Source of the DNA: Alphaproteobacteria bacterium
GTDB taxonomy: Bacteria; Pseudomonadota; Alphaproteobacteria; UBA8366; GCA-2717185
DNA length: 64,000 bases
Reading direction: 5' to 3'
Assembly (NCBI GenBank): GCA_012103325.1
Contig: WLWY01000018.1
Location: forward strand, 1-64,000
In this document: positions 41,786-50,060 of the stretch, piece by piece
Layout: each line of letters begins with the position of its first letter
Position numbering within the stretch: the stretch's first letter is position 1
Made by a program: the position numbers and the translations under genes
Notes under the pieces: generated by a model
What the model saw: only the letters and a program-made list of their open reading frames with translations
What the model was told of the DNA's origin: nothing
Database searches by the model: none

Positions 41786-42273
41786 CGTCCATCCGAGCCA
41801 GGCCGAACCCGCAAATCTTTTTCCATCGGGTAGCCTCTAAGACCGAACAAGATCTCGGGCTCCCCAACGTCGGCCCAGCCTGCTTCGCGATAGAATCGGT
41901 GTGCGGTTTCCGTACTCGTCAGCCGCGCAGTCGTGACACCGTTTTCCACAAGAACAGCCTCAATGTGGGCCAAGAGCGCACGACTCACGCCGCAAAAACG
42001 ATGCGCCGGCGCAACATAGTTGAGCAGCACTTCGCCGCCGTCGCTTATGCAGCCTACACCCGCGGGCTGATCCTCGCGTGCCGCGAGAAAGAGCGTGCGT
42101 CGTGGATCCGCTATCCAGCCGGCGACATGCTCGGGCGTCTTGTTGGCCGTCCATCGCGCGATCGTTTCGGGGTCGTCCTTGTGATCTGCCGTGCAAAGTT
42201 CTCGAATGGAAGCGCAGAGCACCCCGCAAAGCGTTTCAACGTCTCCCTTGTTGGCCTCGCGAATGCAGATCAT
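41782..42273 (-). CDS. GNAT-family N-acetyltransferase
   Basis: 163-residue acetyltransferase. The CoA-binding loop is VAPAHRFCGVSRALLAHIEA, a slightly degenerate form of the family motif, and FYREAGWADVGE forms the last strand. Its pairing with a second GNAT through a 4-nt overlap suggests a two-gene unit. The two proteins differ enough in sequence that they are not a recent duplication. The substrate is unknown. Confidence 0.8.
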   Translation of the reverse strand: MICIREANKGDVETLCGVLCASIRELCTADHKDDPETIARWTANKTPEHVAGWIADPRRTLFLAAREDQPAGVGCISDGGEVLLNYVAPAHRFCGVSRALLAHIEAVLVENGVTTARLTSTETAHRFYREAGWADVGEPEILFGLRGYPMEKDLRVRPGSDGR

Positions 42274-42455
42274 GGTCGTCTCTTGCGTCCAGGCTCGCTC
42301 ACCGTGCCATCAATATATCCTTTGGCGGGATATGGTGTTGGGATACTGGCGCAGACGGTCCGCAAATGTATTTTAGGCAACGGAAGAAAGAGAAGAGTCG
42401 GCAGGATACGACTAAGAGCAGACAACAGTTCGTTGCTCTATTAGGTTGATCGTTG

Positions 42456-43292
42456 ATGTTCCGATCCCTGACTCTAGCCGTCGCCCACGCCGAGATCTCT
42501 CCGGATGTCCATGAAAATGGCCGCCGGATTCGAGATCTCATGAGTCAGGCGGCATCCCGGGGAGCGCGGCTCGTGCACTTTACGGAGGGTGCGATATCGG
42601 GCTACCCAAAATCTCAAATTACAGACTGGGCCGCCGTTGACTGGACCGCACTTCGAAGCGAACTGGATGACATTGCCCGACACGCGCGCAAACTGGGATT
42701 GTTCGTGGTTCTGGGCAGCAATCACCCCCTCTCGCCACCAAACCGTCCGCACAACAGCCTCTATATCATCTCGGATACCGGCGCGCTTATTGGCCGGTAT
42801 GACAAACGGTTCTGCTCCAACACGGAAATCAGCGACTGGTATTCGCCGGGCTTCGAGGCGACGGTGTTTGACGTCGATGGCATACGCTTTGGCTGCGCCC
42901 TGTGCATCGAGGTGCATTTTGCCGAACTGTTCGATGAGTATCGCCGGCTCGGCGTCGACTGCATGCTGCTGTCGTCCTATTCGGAAGACCCGATCTTCGA
43001 GGTAACGGCACGCGCCCATGCCAGCATGAATGGGTATTGGCTCAGCCATTCGGTTGCGTCTAACTTTGAGAGACCTCTCACCAGCTGCGTCATTGGACCG
43101 GACGGCCACGTAATAGCGAAAACGGAAACTGGCCAACAAGGTCTCGCCTTCGCAACCATCGCGCCGGACGATGAGAAATGGATTATCCCCTTACAAAGGG
43201 CACGTCCTTGGCGCGGCCGCGCCCGCACAGGCGATATCTACCGGGTAGCGCGCGTCGAGGACTTAAGAAGCACGGATAAAACGACCTTTTAA
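42456..43292 (+). CDS. Carbon-nitrogen hydrolase (nitrilase superfamily)
   Basis: 278-residue amidase/nitrilase-fold enzyme. The Glu-Lys-Cys triad is visible: E44 in HFTEGAISGY, K117 in GRYDKRFC and C150 in CALCIEVHF. Such enzymes hydrolyse amides, nitriles or carbamoyl compounds. ATG 42456 is preferred over a TTG three bases earlier. It is convergent with oxyR (4-nt overlap) and divergent from the GNAT pair, so its regulation is probably its own. Confidence 0.88.
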   Translation: MFRSLTLAVAHAEISPDVHENGRRIRDLMSQAASRGARLVHFTEGAISGYPKSQITDWAAVDWTALRSELDDIARHARKLGLFVVLGSNHPLSPPNRPHNSLYIISDTGALIGRYDKRFCSNTEISDWYSPGFEATVFDVDGIRFGCALCIEVHFAELFDEYRRLGVDCMLLSSYSEDPIFEVTARAHASMNGYWLSHSVASNFERPLTSCVIGPDGHVIAKTETGQQGLAFATIAPDDEKWIIPLQRARPWRGRARTGDIYRVARVEDLRSTDKTTF

Positions 43293-44203
43293 CGCCGCAC
43301 CGGCGACACCGTATCGGGAACGCTTGCAGCCACGATATCAGCCAGTTTTTCCAACAGCTGTCGACGTGGGTAGGAGTTGCGGAAGGCGATCCGTACGGCT
43401 CGGCGCGCCTTGCGGGATTTTTCCTTACGCATGACGATACCGGAGTCGGTCACCCAGGAACCGCGCAGACTGAGTGCCGGCACCAAGGTGACTCCCGCGC
43501 CCGCGCCGACGAGAGCAAGGATCGTCATGAGGCTGGTGTGCTGCGTGCTGACCTTTGGGCCCGTGCGAAAGGCGTCGGCACAAAACGAGACGACCTGATC
43601 GCTGAGGCAATGGCCGTCTTCGAGAAGGAGCAGTTCCTCGGACGCAATATCCCTCAGCGCGACCTCGTCCTGAGCCGCCAGTGCATGGTCGCGCGGCAAG
43701 GCAATCCAGAACGGTTCGTCGAATAGAGCGATCTCCGAGAGGCGGCGGTCGGTGACGTCCGTTGCAGTAATCGCCGCATCGATCTGCCCGTCGAGCAATT
43801 GGCGCTCCAGGATCTCCGTCGTGTCCTCCGACAGACCAAGCTCAACCTTTGGCAACCCATGCCGCAGCGACGGCAACAAAGTCGGTGTCAGGTAGGGCCC
43901 GATCGTCGGGATCATGCCGAGCCGCAGTGGCCCGGAAAGTGGATCGAGGCTAGCCTTCGCGGTTTCCGTGATCAGATCGGCTGCCGCCAACAGGGTCCGG
44001 GCCTGAGCGACGATCTCTTCACCGATAGGCGTGATCCGCACGCTGCGCTTGGTGCGCTCGAACAAGGTGATGCCGAGTTCGTCCTCCAGCTTGCGGATCT
44101 GCGCGCTGAGGGTCGGCTGGCCGATGAGGCAGGCCTCCACGGCGCGACCGAAATGACCGTATTCCGCCACAGCCACCATATATTTCAGATCTCGGATATT
44201 CAT
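43289..44203 (-). CDS. oxyR: Hydrogen-peroxide sensing regulator OxyR
   Basis: LysR-type regulator of 304 residues. The N-terminal winged helix (MVAVAEYGHFGRAVEACLIG, then QPTLSAQIRKLE) is followed by an effector domain in which the two redox cysteines fall exactly at Cys199 and Cys208 (EDGHCLSDQVVSFC), the disulfide pair of OxyR. It is divergent from katA, the classic target arrangement. I chose ATG 44203 over an upstream TTG. It should activate katA when oxidised, inferred from the family. Confidence 0.95.
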   Translation of the reverse strand: MNIRDLKYMVAVAEYGHFGRAVEACLIGQPTLSAQIRKLEDELGITLFERTKRSVRITPIGEEIVAQARTLLAAADLITETAKASLDPLSGPLRLGMIPTIGPYLTPTLLPSLRHGLPKVELGLSEDTTEILERQLLDGQIDAAITATDVTDRRLSEIALFDEPFWIALPRDHALAAQDEVALRDIASEELLLLEDGHCLSDQVVSFCADAFRTGPKVSTQHTSLMTILALVGAGAGVTLVPALSLRGSWVTDSGIVMRKEKSRKARRAVRIAFRNSYPRRQLLEKLADIVAASVPDTVSPVRR

Positions 44204-44303
44204 CGTTATTAGCAATTAATATCATAACAATTATCGATTTCAATAAATATTAGAATTCCATCACATTGTGTTCATCAGAGACAACCCAGTGATGGAGACA
44301 GTG
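44204..44303. promoter_or_regulatory. oxyR-katA divergent promoter region
   Basis: The 100 bp between the two starts is AT-rich around 44205-44255 and contains several dyad-like ATT/AAT half-sites of the T-N11-A type expected for LysR operators (for example within ATTATCGATTTCAATAAAT). This is the likely OxyR site. I cannot place the exact box or the -35/-10 elements. Confidence 0.5.
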
Positions 44304-45749
44304 ATGAAAACGATGACCACCAGCGGCGGCGCGCCTATCGCCGACAATCAGAACAGCGCCACGGCAGGGCCGCGCGGCCCGGTCATGATGCAGGACTATC
44401 AGCTGATCGAGAAGCTGGCTCACCAGAACCGCGAGCGCATCCCGGAACGGGTCGTGCACGCGAAGGGCTGGGGTGCTTACGGCACCTTGACGGTGACCGA
44501 GGATATCTCGAAATACACGCGGGCCGAAATCTTCTCCAAGGTCGGCAAGCAGACGCCGCTCCTCACCCGCTTCTCCACGGTGGCGGGCGAGCTCGGCGCG
44601 GCCGATGCGGAACGCGATGTGCGCGGCTTCTCGATCAAGTTCTACACCGAGGAAGGCAACTGGGATTTGGTTGGCAACAACACGCCGGTGTTCTTCATCC
44701 GCGATCCGTTGAAATTCCCCGACTTCATCCGGACGCAAAAGCGCCACCCGAAGACCAATCTACGCTCAACCACGGCCATGTGGGACTTCTGGTCCCTGTC
44801 ACCGGAAAGCCTGCACCAGGTCACCATCCTGATGTCGGACCGTGGCATTCCGAAAACACCGATGCAGATGAACGGCTACGGCTCGCATACCTTCAGCTTC
44901 TACAACACGGACGGCGAACGCTTCTGGGTGAAGTTCCACTTCAAGACCCAGCAGGGCCACGCGCACTACACCAACGCAGAAGGCGCGGAACTCATTGGAC
45001 AGACTCGCGAAAGCTACCAGGAGGAGTTGTTCGGCGCGATCGAGCGGGGTGAGCATCCGAAATGGACGATGTATGTCCAGATCATGCCCGAGGCCGATGC
45101 GGACAAAACGTCGTACAACCCGTTCGACCTGACCAAAGTGTGGCCGCATTCGGAGTACCCGCTGATCAAGGTTGGTGAGATGGAATTGAACCGCAACGCG
45201 GATAATTACTTCGCCGAGATCGAGCAAGCGGCATTCAGCCCCTCCAATGTGGTGCCGGGTATCGGCTTCAGCCCGGACAAGGTCCTGCAGGGACGCCTGT
45301 TCGCCTATGCCGACGCCCACCGTTACCGGATCGGTACCCATTACGAAGCCCTGCCGGTAAATGCGCCGAAATGCCCGGTGCATCACTATCACAAGGACGG
45401 TTCTATGCGGTTCTTCCAGAACGACACGGGCAATCCCGACGCCTATTACGAGCCGAACAGTGTCGGCGGCCCGAGCCAGGACGAAAGCTACCGGGAACCG
45501 CCGCTGACGGTGACCGGCGACATCGACCGGCATAACCACCGCGACGGGAACGACGACTACGTCCAGCCGCGGGCCCTGTTCGAGCTGTTCGACGCCGGGC
45601 AACGGGAACGCCTCTTCTCCAACATCGCGGCAGCGATGGGCGGGGTTCCCGACGAAATCGTCCAGCGCCAGTTGGCCCATTTCGAGAAGATCCATCCCGA
45701 CTACGCACAGGGCGTCGCCGACGCCCTCGGGGTGACCCTGCTGCGCTAG
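44304..45749 (+). CDS. katA: Catalase (haem, monofunctional clade)
   Basis: 481-residue haem catalase. The active-site His is in ERVVHAKGWGAYG; the distal Asn lies in the FYTEEGNWDLVGNN region, followed by TPVFFIRDPLKFPDFI. The proximal Tyr ligand is in RLFAYADAHRYRIG. Length matches the small-subunit catalases. The start is ATG 44304 with GGAG 6 nt upstream; the several upstream GTG/ATG codons lack that spacing. It ends at a strong terminator. OxyR control is inferred from the divergent gene. Confidence 0.95.
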   Translation: MKTMTTSGGAPIADNQNSATAGPRGPVMMQDYQLIEKLAHQNRERIPERVVHAKGWGAYGTLTVTEDISKYTRAEIFSKVGKQTPLLTRFSTVAGELGAADAERDVRGFSIKFYTEEGNWDLVGNNTPVFFIRDPLKFPDFIRTQKRHPKTNLRSTTAMWDFWSLSPESLHQVTILMSDRGIPKTPMQMNGYGSHTFSFYNTDGERFWVKFHFKTQQGHAHYTNAEGAELIGQTRESYQEELFGAIERGEHPKWTMYVQIMPEADADKTSYNPFDLTKVWPHSEYPLIKVGEMELNRNADNYFAEIEQAAFSPSNVVPGIGFSPDKVLQGRLFAYADAHRYRIGTHYEALPVNAPKCPVHHYHKDGSMRFFQNDTGNPDAYYEPNSVGGPSQDESYREPPLTVTGDIDRHNHRDGNDDYVQPRALFELFDAGQRERLFSNIAAAMGGVPDEIVQRQLAHFEKIHPDYAQGVADALGVTLLR

Positions 45750-45766
45750 AGCGCGTAGCAACCCAG

Positions 45767-45811
45767 CGGCGCCGGAAACGCCCTTCCCCGTTTCCGGCGC
45801 CGTCTTTGTTT
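45767..45811 (+). terminator. Rho-independent terminator after katA
   Basis: CGGCGCCGGAAACG (45767-45780) pairs perfectly with CGTTTCCGGCGCCG (45789-45802) across an 8-nt loop, followed by a T-rich run (TCTTTGTTT, 45803-45811). The 14-bp stem is very stable. Confidence 0.85.
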
Positions 45812-45830
45812 CCCAGAAACGGACACTGTC

Positions 45831-46250
45831 ATGCAGATCGCAAAACAAAACAAACGCGTCCTACTTCAAGTCGCTGGTTACTTATTTTTTTCCATCGGAT
45901 TCGTCGGCATGTTGCTGCCGCTCCTCCCGACCACCGTATTCTGGATCATCGCGGCGGCCTGTTTCGCAAAAAGCGCGCCGGACATGTACCGGCGCATCCT
46001 GTCCTGGCCAGGCGTCGGGCCGGCGATCAGTGCATATCTCGAACGCGGAGTGATCACCCGGCGCAGCAAGACGCTCGCCCTCGGCGGCATGGGCATCGGT
46101 GCGTTTCTGATTGTCGCAAGCCCACTGCCCCCGTATATCATCGCAATCCCACTGCTCGGCCTTATCTTCGCAGCGACCTATGTCGCGACACGGCCTGGCC
46201 AACCTGAGACCGTTACAAATTACGATGTAAAAGGCGCCGCTATTCGATGA
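45831..46250 (+). CDS. DUF454 (YbaN-like) membrane protein
   Basis: Small inner-membrane protein of 139 residues with about three hydrophobic helices. The leading FFSIGFVGMLLPLLPTTVFW and ACFAKSAPDMYRRIL blocks are typical of the DUF454/YbaN family, whose function is not known. The stop overlaps the Bcr/CflA start (ATGA), so it is co-translated with that exporter. Confidence 0.85.
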   Translation: MQIAKQNKRVLLQVAGYLFFSIGFVGMLLPLLPTTVFWIIAAACFAKSAPDMYRRILSWPGVGPAISAYLERGVITRRSKTLALGGMGIGAFLIVASPLPPYIIAIPLLGLIFAATYVATRPGQPETVTNYDVKGAAIR

Positions 46251-47458
46251 CACAGGACAAGGGCCAGCCGCTTCGGCTCGGTGAGTTCGTCTCGCTCATG
46301 GCTCTGATGACGTCTCTGGTCGCCTTGTCCATCGACGCGATGCTGCCGGCCCTAGCCGATATCGGCCGCGACCTTGGCGTTTCCGACGCTAATGAACCGC
46401 AACTTGTCGTTTCGATGTTGTTTCTTGGGCTCGCCGTTGGGCAGACTATTTATGGACCGCTCTCCGACAGTATCGGACGCAAGGCGCCGATCTATGCCGG
46501 CCTTGCGATCTATCTTATCGGATCGCTCCTTTGCATCTTCGCCTGGAGTTTCACCGCCATGCTGGTCGGGCGCTTCCTGCAGGGGCTGGGCGTCGCCGCA
46601 CCGCGCATCGTCACTATGGCGATGGTCCGCGATCAGTATGCGGGAAATGCGATGGCCCGTATCATGTCGCTGATCATGGCAGTGTTCATTATCGTTCCCG
46701 CCCTTGCACCGGCCCTGGGACAGGGCATTCTCATCATCGCCGAGTGGCGTGCAATCTTCGGCCTACTGCTGACACTCGCGACCATCGCCTTCTTCTGGTT
46801 CAGCTTCCGCCAGCCGGAAACCTTGCCACCGGGTCGCCGCCTGCCCTGGTCGGCCAGACGGTTCGCAACCGGCTTGCTGGAAACGCTGCGCAACCGCGTT
46901 GCAATAGGTTACGCGGTTTCAGCGGGGCTCGTCTTTAGCGGCTTTATCGGCTACCTGACAACCGCACCGCAGATTTTCCAGACGCAATATGGTCTGGGCG
47001 CACAATTTCCGATCTACTTCGGCGGTCTCGCATTGGCAATCGGCGCCGCGTCACTTTTAAACGCTCGGATGGTTATGAAGTTCGGAATGCAGCTGCTGTC
47101 TCGCCGTTCGCTGCAAGCACAATGCGTCGTATCGGCCCTATTCTTCGCTTACGCCTGGTTTGCCAGCCCTGGCCTGCCGCTCTGGGCACTAATGGTGTGG
47201 GGGAGCCTTGTTTTCTTTTGCCATGGCCTGCTGATCGGCAATCTTAACGCCATGGCCATGGAGCCGCTAGGCCACATCGCGGGTATCGGTGCTGCGGTCA
47301 TCGGCACCCTCACCAGCATTATTTCCCTCACGCTCGGCACGGCGATCAGTCAGGCCTATGACGGCACGGTGCTGCCGCTTATCGGCGGCTTTGCCGTGCT
47401 GGGTCTTGCGGGGCTAGCGGTGATGGCGTGGACAGGACGGCAAGTGAAACAGCCCTAA
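46247..47458 (+). CDS. Bcr/CflA-type MFS drug exporter
   Basis: 403-residue major-facilitator exporter with 12 predicted transmembrane segments. The Bcr/CflA marks are LSIDAMLPALADIGRDLG in helix 1, then the loop GPLSDSIGRKAPIYAGLAIY with the A-like motif, and LVGRFLQGLGVAAPRIVTMA. Family members export bicyclomycin, sulfonamides or polyols. The actual substrate here is unknown. It shares a transcript with the DUF454 gene. Confidence 0.88.
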   Translation: MTQDKGQPLRLGEFVSLMALMTSLVALSIDAMLPALADIGRDLGVSDANEPQLVVSMLFLGLAVGQTIYGPLSDSIGRKAPIYAGLAIYLIGSLLCIFAWSFTAMLVGRFLQGLGVAAPRIVTMAMVRDQYAGNAMARIMSLIMAVFIIVPALAPALGQGILIIAEWRAIFGLLLTLATIAFFWFSFRQPETLPPGRRLPWSARRFATGLLETLRNRVAIGYAVSAGLVFSGFIGYLTTAPQIFQTQYGLGAQFPIYFGGLALAIGAASLLNARMVMKFGMQLLSRRSLQAQCVVSALFFAYAWFASPGLPLWALMVWGSLVFFCHGLLIGNLNAMAMEPLGHIAGIGAAVIGTLTSIISLTLGTAISQAYDGTVLPLIGGFAVLGLAGLAVMAWTGRQVKQP

Positions 47459-47549
47459 CCTCTCTGCCGAACAAGTGAATTGCACGTTGAACCATTTCGA
47501 GTCACGCTCGATAGGTCTGACGGTTTTCATCCGAGCATTGGACGACACC

Positions 47550-48260
47550 ATGACAGTCGCGCGATTAGCGGTATTTTTCGTTTGTGCGTTTTGGATGGCA
47601 CCGGTGTCGGCCAATCCGCCGGAGCGGGTCGATCTGATGTTGGTGCTGGCCATCGATGGTTCCGGCAGCACGATGGGTGGCGATTTCGAGACCCAAATCG
47701 AGGGGCATATTCTTGCCCTCCAAAGCACCGACGTCATCACTGCAATCCGATCCGGCGCTCTCAAGCGTATTGGCGTTTCTGCTATCGTCTGGTCGGACGA
47801 CCCGCAGCAGGTCCGCTGCGTGCCCTGGACCATTGTCGCCGACGAAACCGATGCCGCACGTGTCGCCGAGCGGCTACGCCGCCGCTGCAAGATCCTTGGC
47901 GGCACAACCGCTATCGGCGGCGCCATCCGGAATGCGACCAACCAGTTCGCCTGGAGCAGGCTCGTGTCGGACCGCTGGGTCATCGACATCTCGGCCAACG
48001 AACCGGCGAATGAGGGCTTCATTGCACCCTATCGACAAACAGCGCTCAGCCGAGGTGTCGTGATAAACGGCCTGGTCCTCGAGCCGCTTAACGATAAGAC
48101 CGAATCAGGCGAGCATTTCGACGGCCTGATGACCTACTTCCGAAAGAATGTCATCGGCGGCCCGCGAAGCTTTGCCCTGACCGCAACACGAGACGCTTAC
48201 GCAAAGGCGCTGATTAAAAAACTCGTTCGCGAAATTCGCCGCGAACGCGAAGGGGTGTGA
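47550..48260 (+). CDS. Secreted DUF1194 (VWA-type) protein
   Basis: 236-residue protein with a signal peptide (about 1-20, ending APVSA) and a von Willebrand A domain. The metal-ion-dependent adhesion site starts DLMLVLAIDGSGST (D-x-S-x-S). LGGTTAIGGAIRNATNQF gives the later Thr, and RWVIDISANEPANEG the Asp region. DUF1194 proteins are found widely in alphaproteobacteria with no known partner. ATG 47550 is chosen because it gives a clean signal peptide. The gene is alone between the exporter and hyuB. Confidence 0.85.
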   Translation: MTVARLAVFFVCAFWMAPVSANPPERVDLMLVLAIDGSGSTMGGDFETQIEGHILALQSTDVITAIRSGALKRIGVSAIVWSDDPQQVRCVPWTIVADETDAARVAERLRRRCKILGGTTAIGGAIRNATNQFAWSRLVSDRWVIDISANEPANEGFIAPYRQTALSRGVVINGLVLEPLNDKTESGEHFDGLMTYFRKNVIGGPRSFALTATRDAYAKALIKKLVREIRREREGV

Positions 48261-48350
48261 CTGATTGCGGGCTAGGTCCGTTGGCATTGATCTGGATGAG
48301 AAGCGCACCGTAACATGGTTGCGACTTTCCCTTCGCACCGGAGCCCACCC

Positions 48351-50060
48351 GTGATCGATCCGATCCGTCTCGAACTCATCAAAAATGCCTTGGTAATGGT
48401 CAGCGACAACATGATGGTGTCGGTGCTGCGCACATCGCGCTCGACTCTCATCAAGTCAAACATGGATTTCTCTGCCTCGATCCTGGACGGCGACGGGAAT
48501 ATGGCGGCGCAGGGGTTGGCGCTGCCGGGGCATCTTGGGGCAACGATGCCGGCGCTGCAGGGGTGTCTCGATTATTACGGAGACGATATCGGGCCAGGCG
48601 ATATCCTGGCGAACAACGATCCCTATGCCGGTGGCAGCCATCTCAACGACATTTTCATGTTCAAGCCGGTCTACCGCGATGGCGTGCGGGTCTGCTTCCT
48701 GGGTCTGATCCTGCACCACACCGATCTGGGCGGGCGTGTCGCCGGTGGTCAGGCCGCCGATAGCGACGAGATCTTCCAGGAAGGACTGCGTATCCCGCCG
48801 AGCAAAATCTATGTCGCGGACGAACCGAACGAGACGCTGCTGCGGGTGATTGAGCACAACACCCGCGTACCGGACACGGTATTGGGCGACATCCGCGCGC
48901 AAATCGCCGCGCTGATTACCGGCGCCAACGAGATCGAGAAGCTGATCGACACCTACGGCGCGGAAGAGCTGACGACCTATATGGCGGCGCTGATCGACTA
49001 TACCGAGCGGCTGGTGCGCAACAGCATCCGGGAATTGCCCGATGGCGAGGCCGAGTTCACCGAATACAACGACGATGACGGGGTCGGCGGCGGGCCGGTG
49101 ACGATCCACGTCAAGCTGACCGTGAAAGGCGACGAAATCATCGCCGATTTCACCGGTACCTCGCCGCAGATGGGCGGCTCGCTGCACACCAATTACTGGT
49201 TCACGGCCTCACTCACCTATGCCGCGCTGCGCACCATGCTGCCCGCCGACACGCCGAACAATGTCGGCTTCTATCGGCCAATCACCGTCATCGCGCCGGA
49301 GGGCAGCTGGGTCAATCCGCGCTATCCAGCAGCGCTGGGCGGACGCGGTCAGGGCGGCTATCGCGTGCGGACCGTCGTGACCGGCGCGCTGACCAAACTG
49401 TTCCCGGAGCATATGCCCGCCTGCCCCGGCGGCAACGAATTCGGCCTGTCGGTCACCGGCATGACGGCCGAGCACAAACGCTTCCTGCATGTCGAGTTCC
49501 ACAATGTCACCGGGCGCGGCGGCGGCCCGGACGCGGACGGCCAGGACGCGGGACCCTACTGGCTCGGCAATATGGCCAACACATCCGTCGAGATCATCGA
49601 AGCGGAGAACCCGCTGATGATCGAGGAATACGGTTTCCTGCCCGACACCGGCGGTCCCGGCAAGTACCGCGGAGCGCTCGGCATGGTGCGGCAGTACCGG
49701 CTGATGGCCGACGACGCCATCGTGCAGTTACGCGCCGACCGCCACGTCTATCCTTGTTGGGGCATCTTCGGCGGCAAGCCTGGCGGGCTCTCCCATTCCT
49801 ACTTCGTCCGCGACGGGAAGCGCGAGGAAGCACCCTCGAAATTCGTACGCCCGATGAAGAAAGGCGAGACCTTCCGAGCCGAGATGGCAGGCTCCGGCGG
49901 CTACGGCGATCCGTTCGAACGGGACGCGTCTGCCGTGGCCGAAGATGTCCGCGAGGAAAAGATCTCCATCGCACACGCGGAAACCGAATACGGTGTCGTG
50001 CTCGATCCCCAAACCCTCGCCCTGGATGAAGTGGCAACCGCCGCGCGGAGAGCGCAATGA
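48351..50060 (+). CDS. hyuB: Hydantoinase/oxoprolinase B-type subunit
   Basis: 569-residue HyuB-family protein; with HyuA it forms an ATP-dependent N-methylhydantoinase, acetophenone carboxylase or 5-oxoprolinase type enzyme. Features are DPIRLELIKNALVMVSDNMM at the start, GHLGATMPALQG, NNDPYAGGSHLNDIFMFKPV and PGGNEFGLSVTG. I prefer the GTG start 48351 (GGAG 7 nt upstream) over ATG 48315, which would add 12 residues that family members lack. The stop overlaps hyuA (ATGA). The substrate cannot be told between the three enzyme types. Confidence 0.9.
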   Translation: MIDPIRLELIKNALVMVSDNMMVSVLRTSRSTLIKSNMDFSASILDGDGNMAAQGLALPGHLGATMPALQGCLDYYGDDIGPGDILANNDPYAGGSHLNDIFMFKPVYRDGVRVCFLGLILHHTDLGGRVAGGQAADSDEIFQEGLRIPPSKIYVADEPNETLLRVIEHNTRVPDTVLGDIRAQIAALITGANEIEKLIDTYGAEELTTYMAALIDYTERLVRNSIRELPDGEAEFTEYNDDDGVGGGPVTIHVKLTVKGDEIIADFTGTSPQMGGSLHTNYWFTASLTYAALRTMLPADTPNNVGFYRPITVIAPEGSWVNPRYPAALGGRGQGGYRVRTVVTGALTKLFPEHMPACPGGNEFGLSVTGMTAEHKRFLHVEFHNVTGRGGGPDADGQDAGPYWLGNMANTSVEIIEAENPLMIEEYGFLPDTGGPGKYRGALGMVRQYRLMADDAIVQLRADRHVYPCWGIFGGKPGGLSHSYFVRDGKREEAPSKFVRPMKKGETFRAEMAGSGGYGDPFERDASAVAEDVREEKISIAHAETEYGVVLDPQTLALDEVATAARRAQ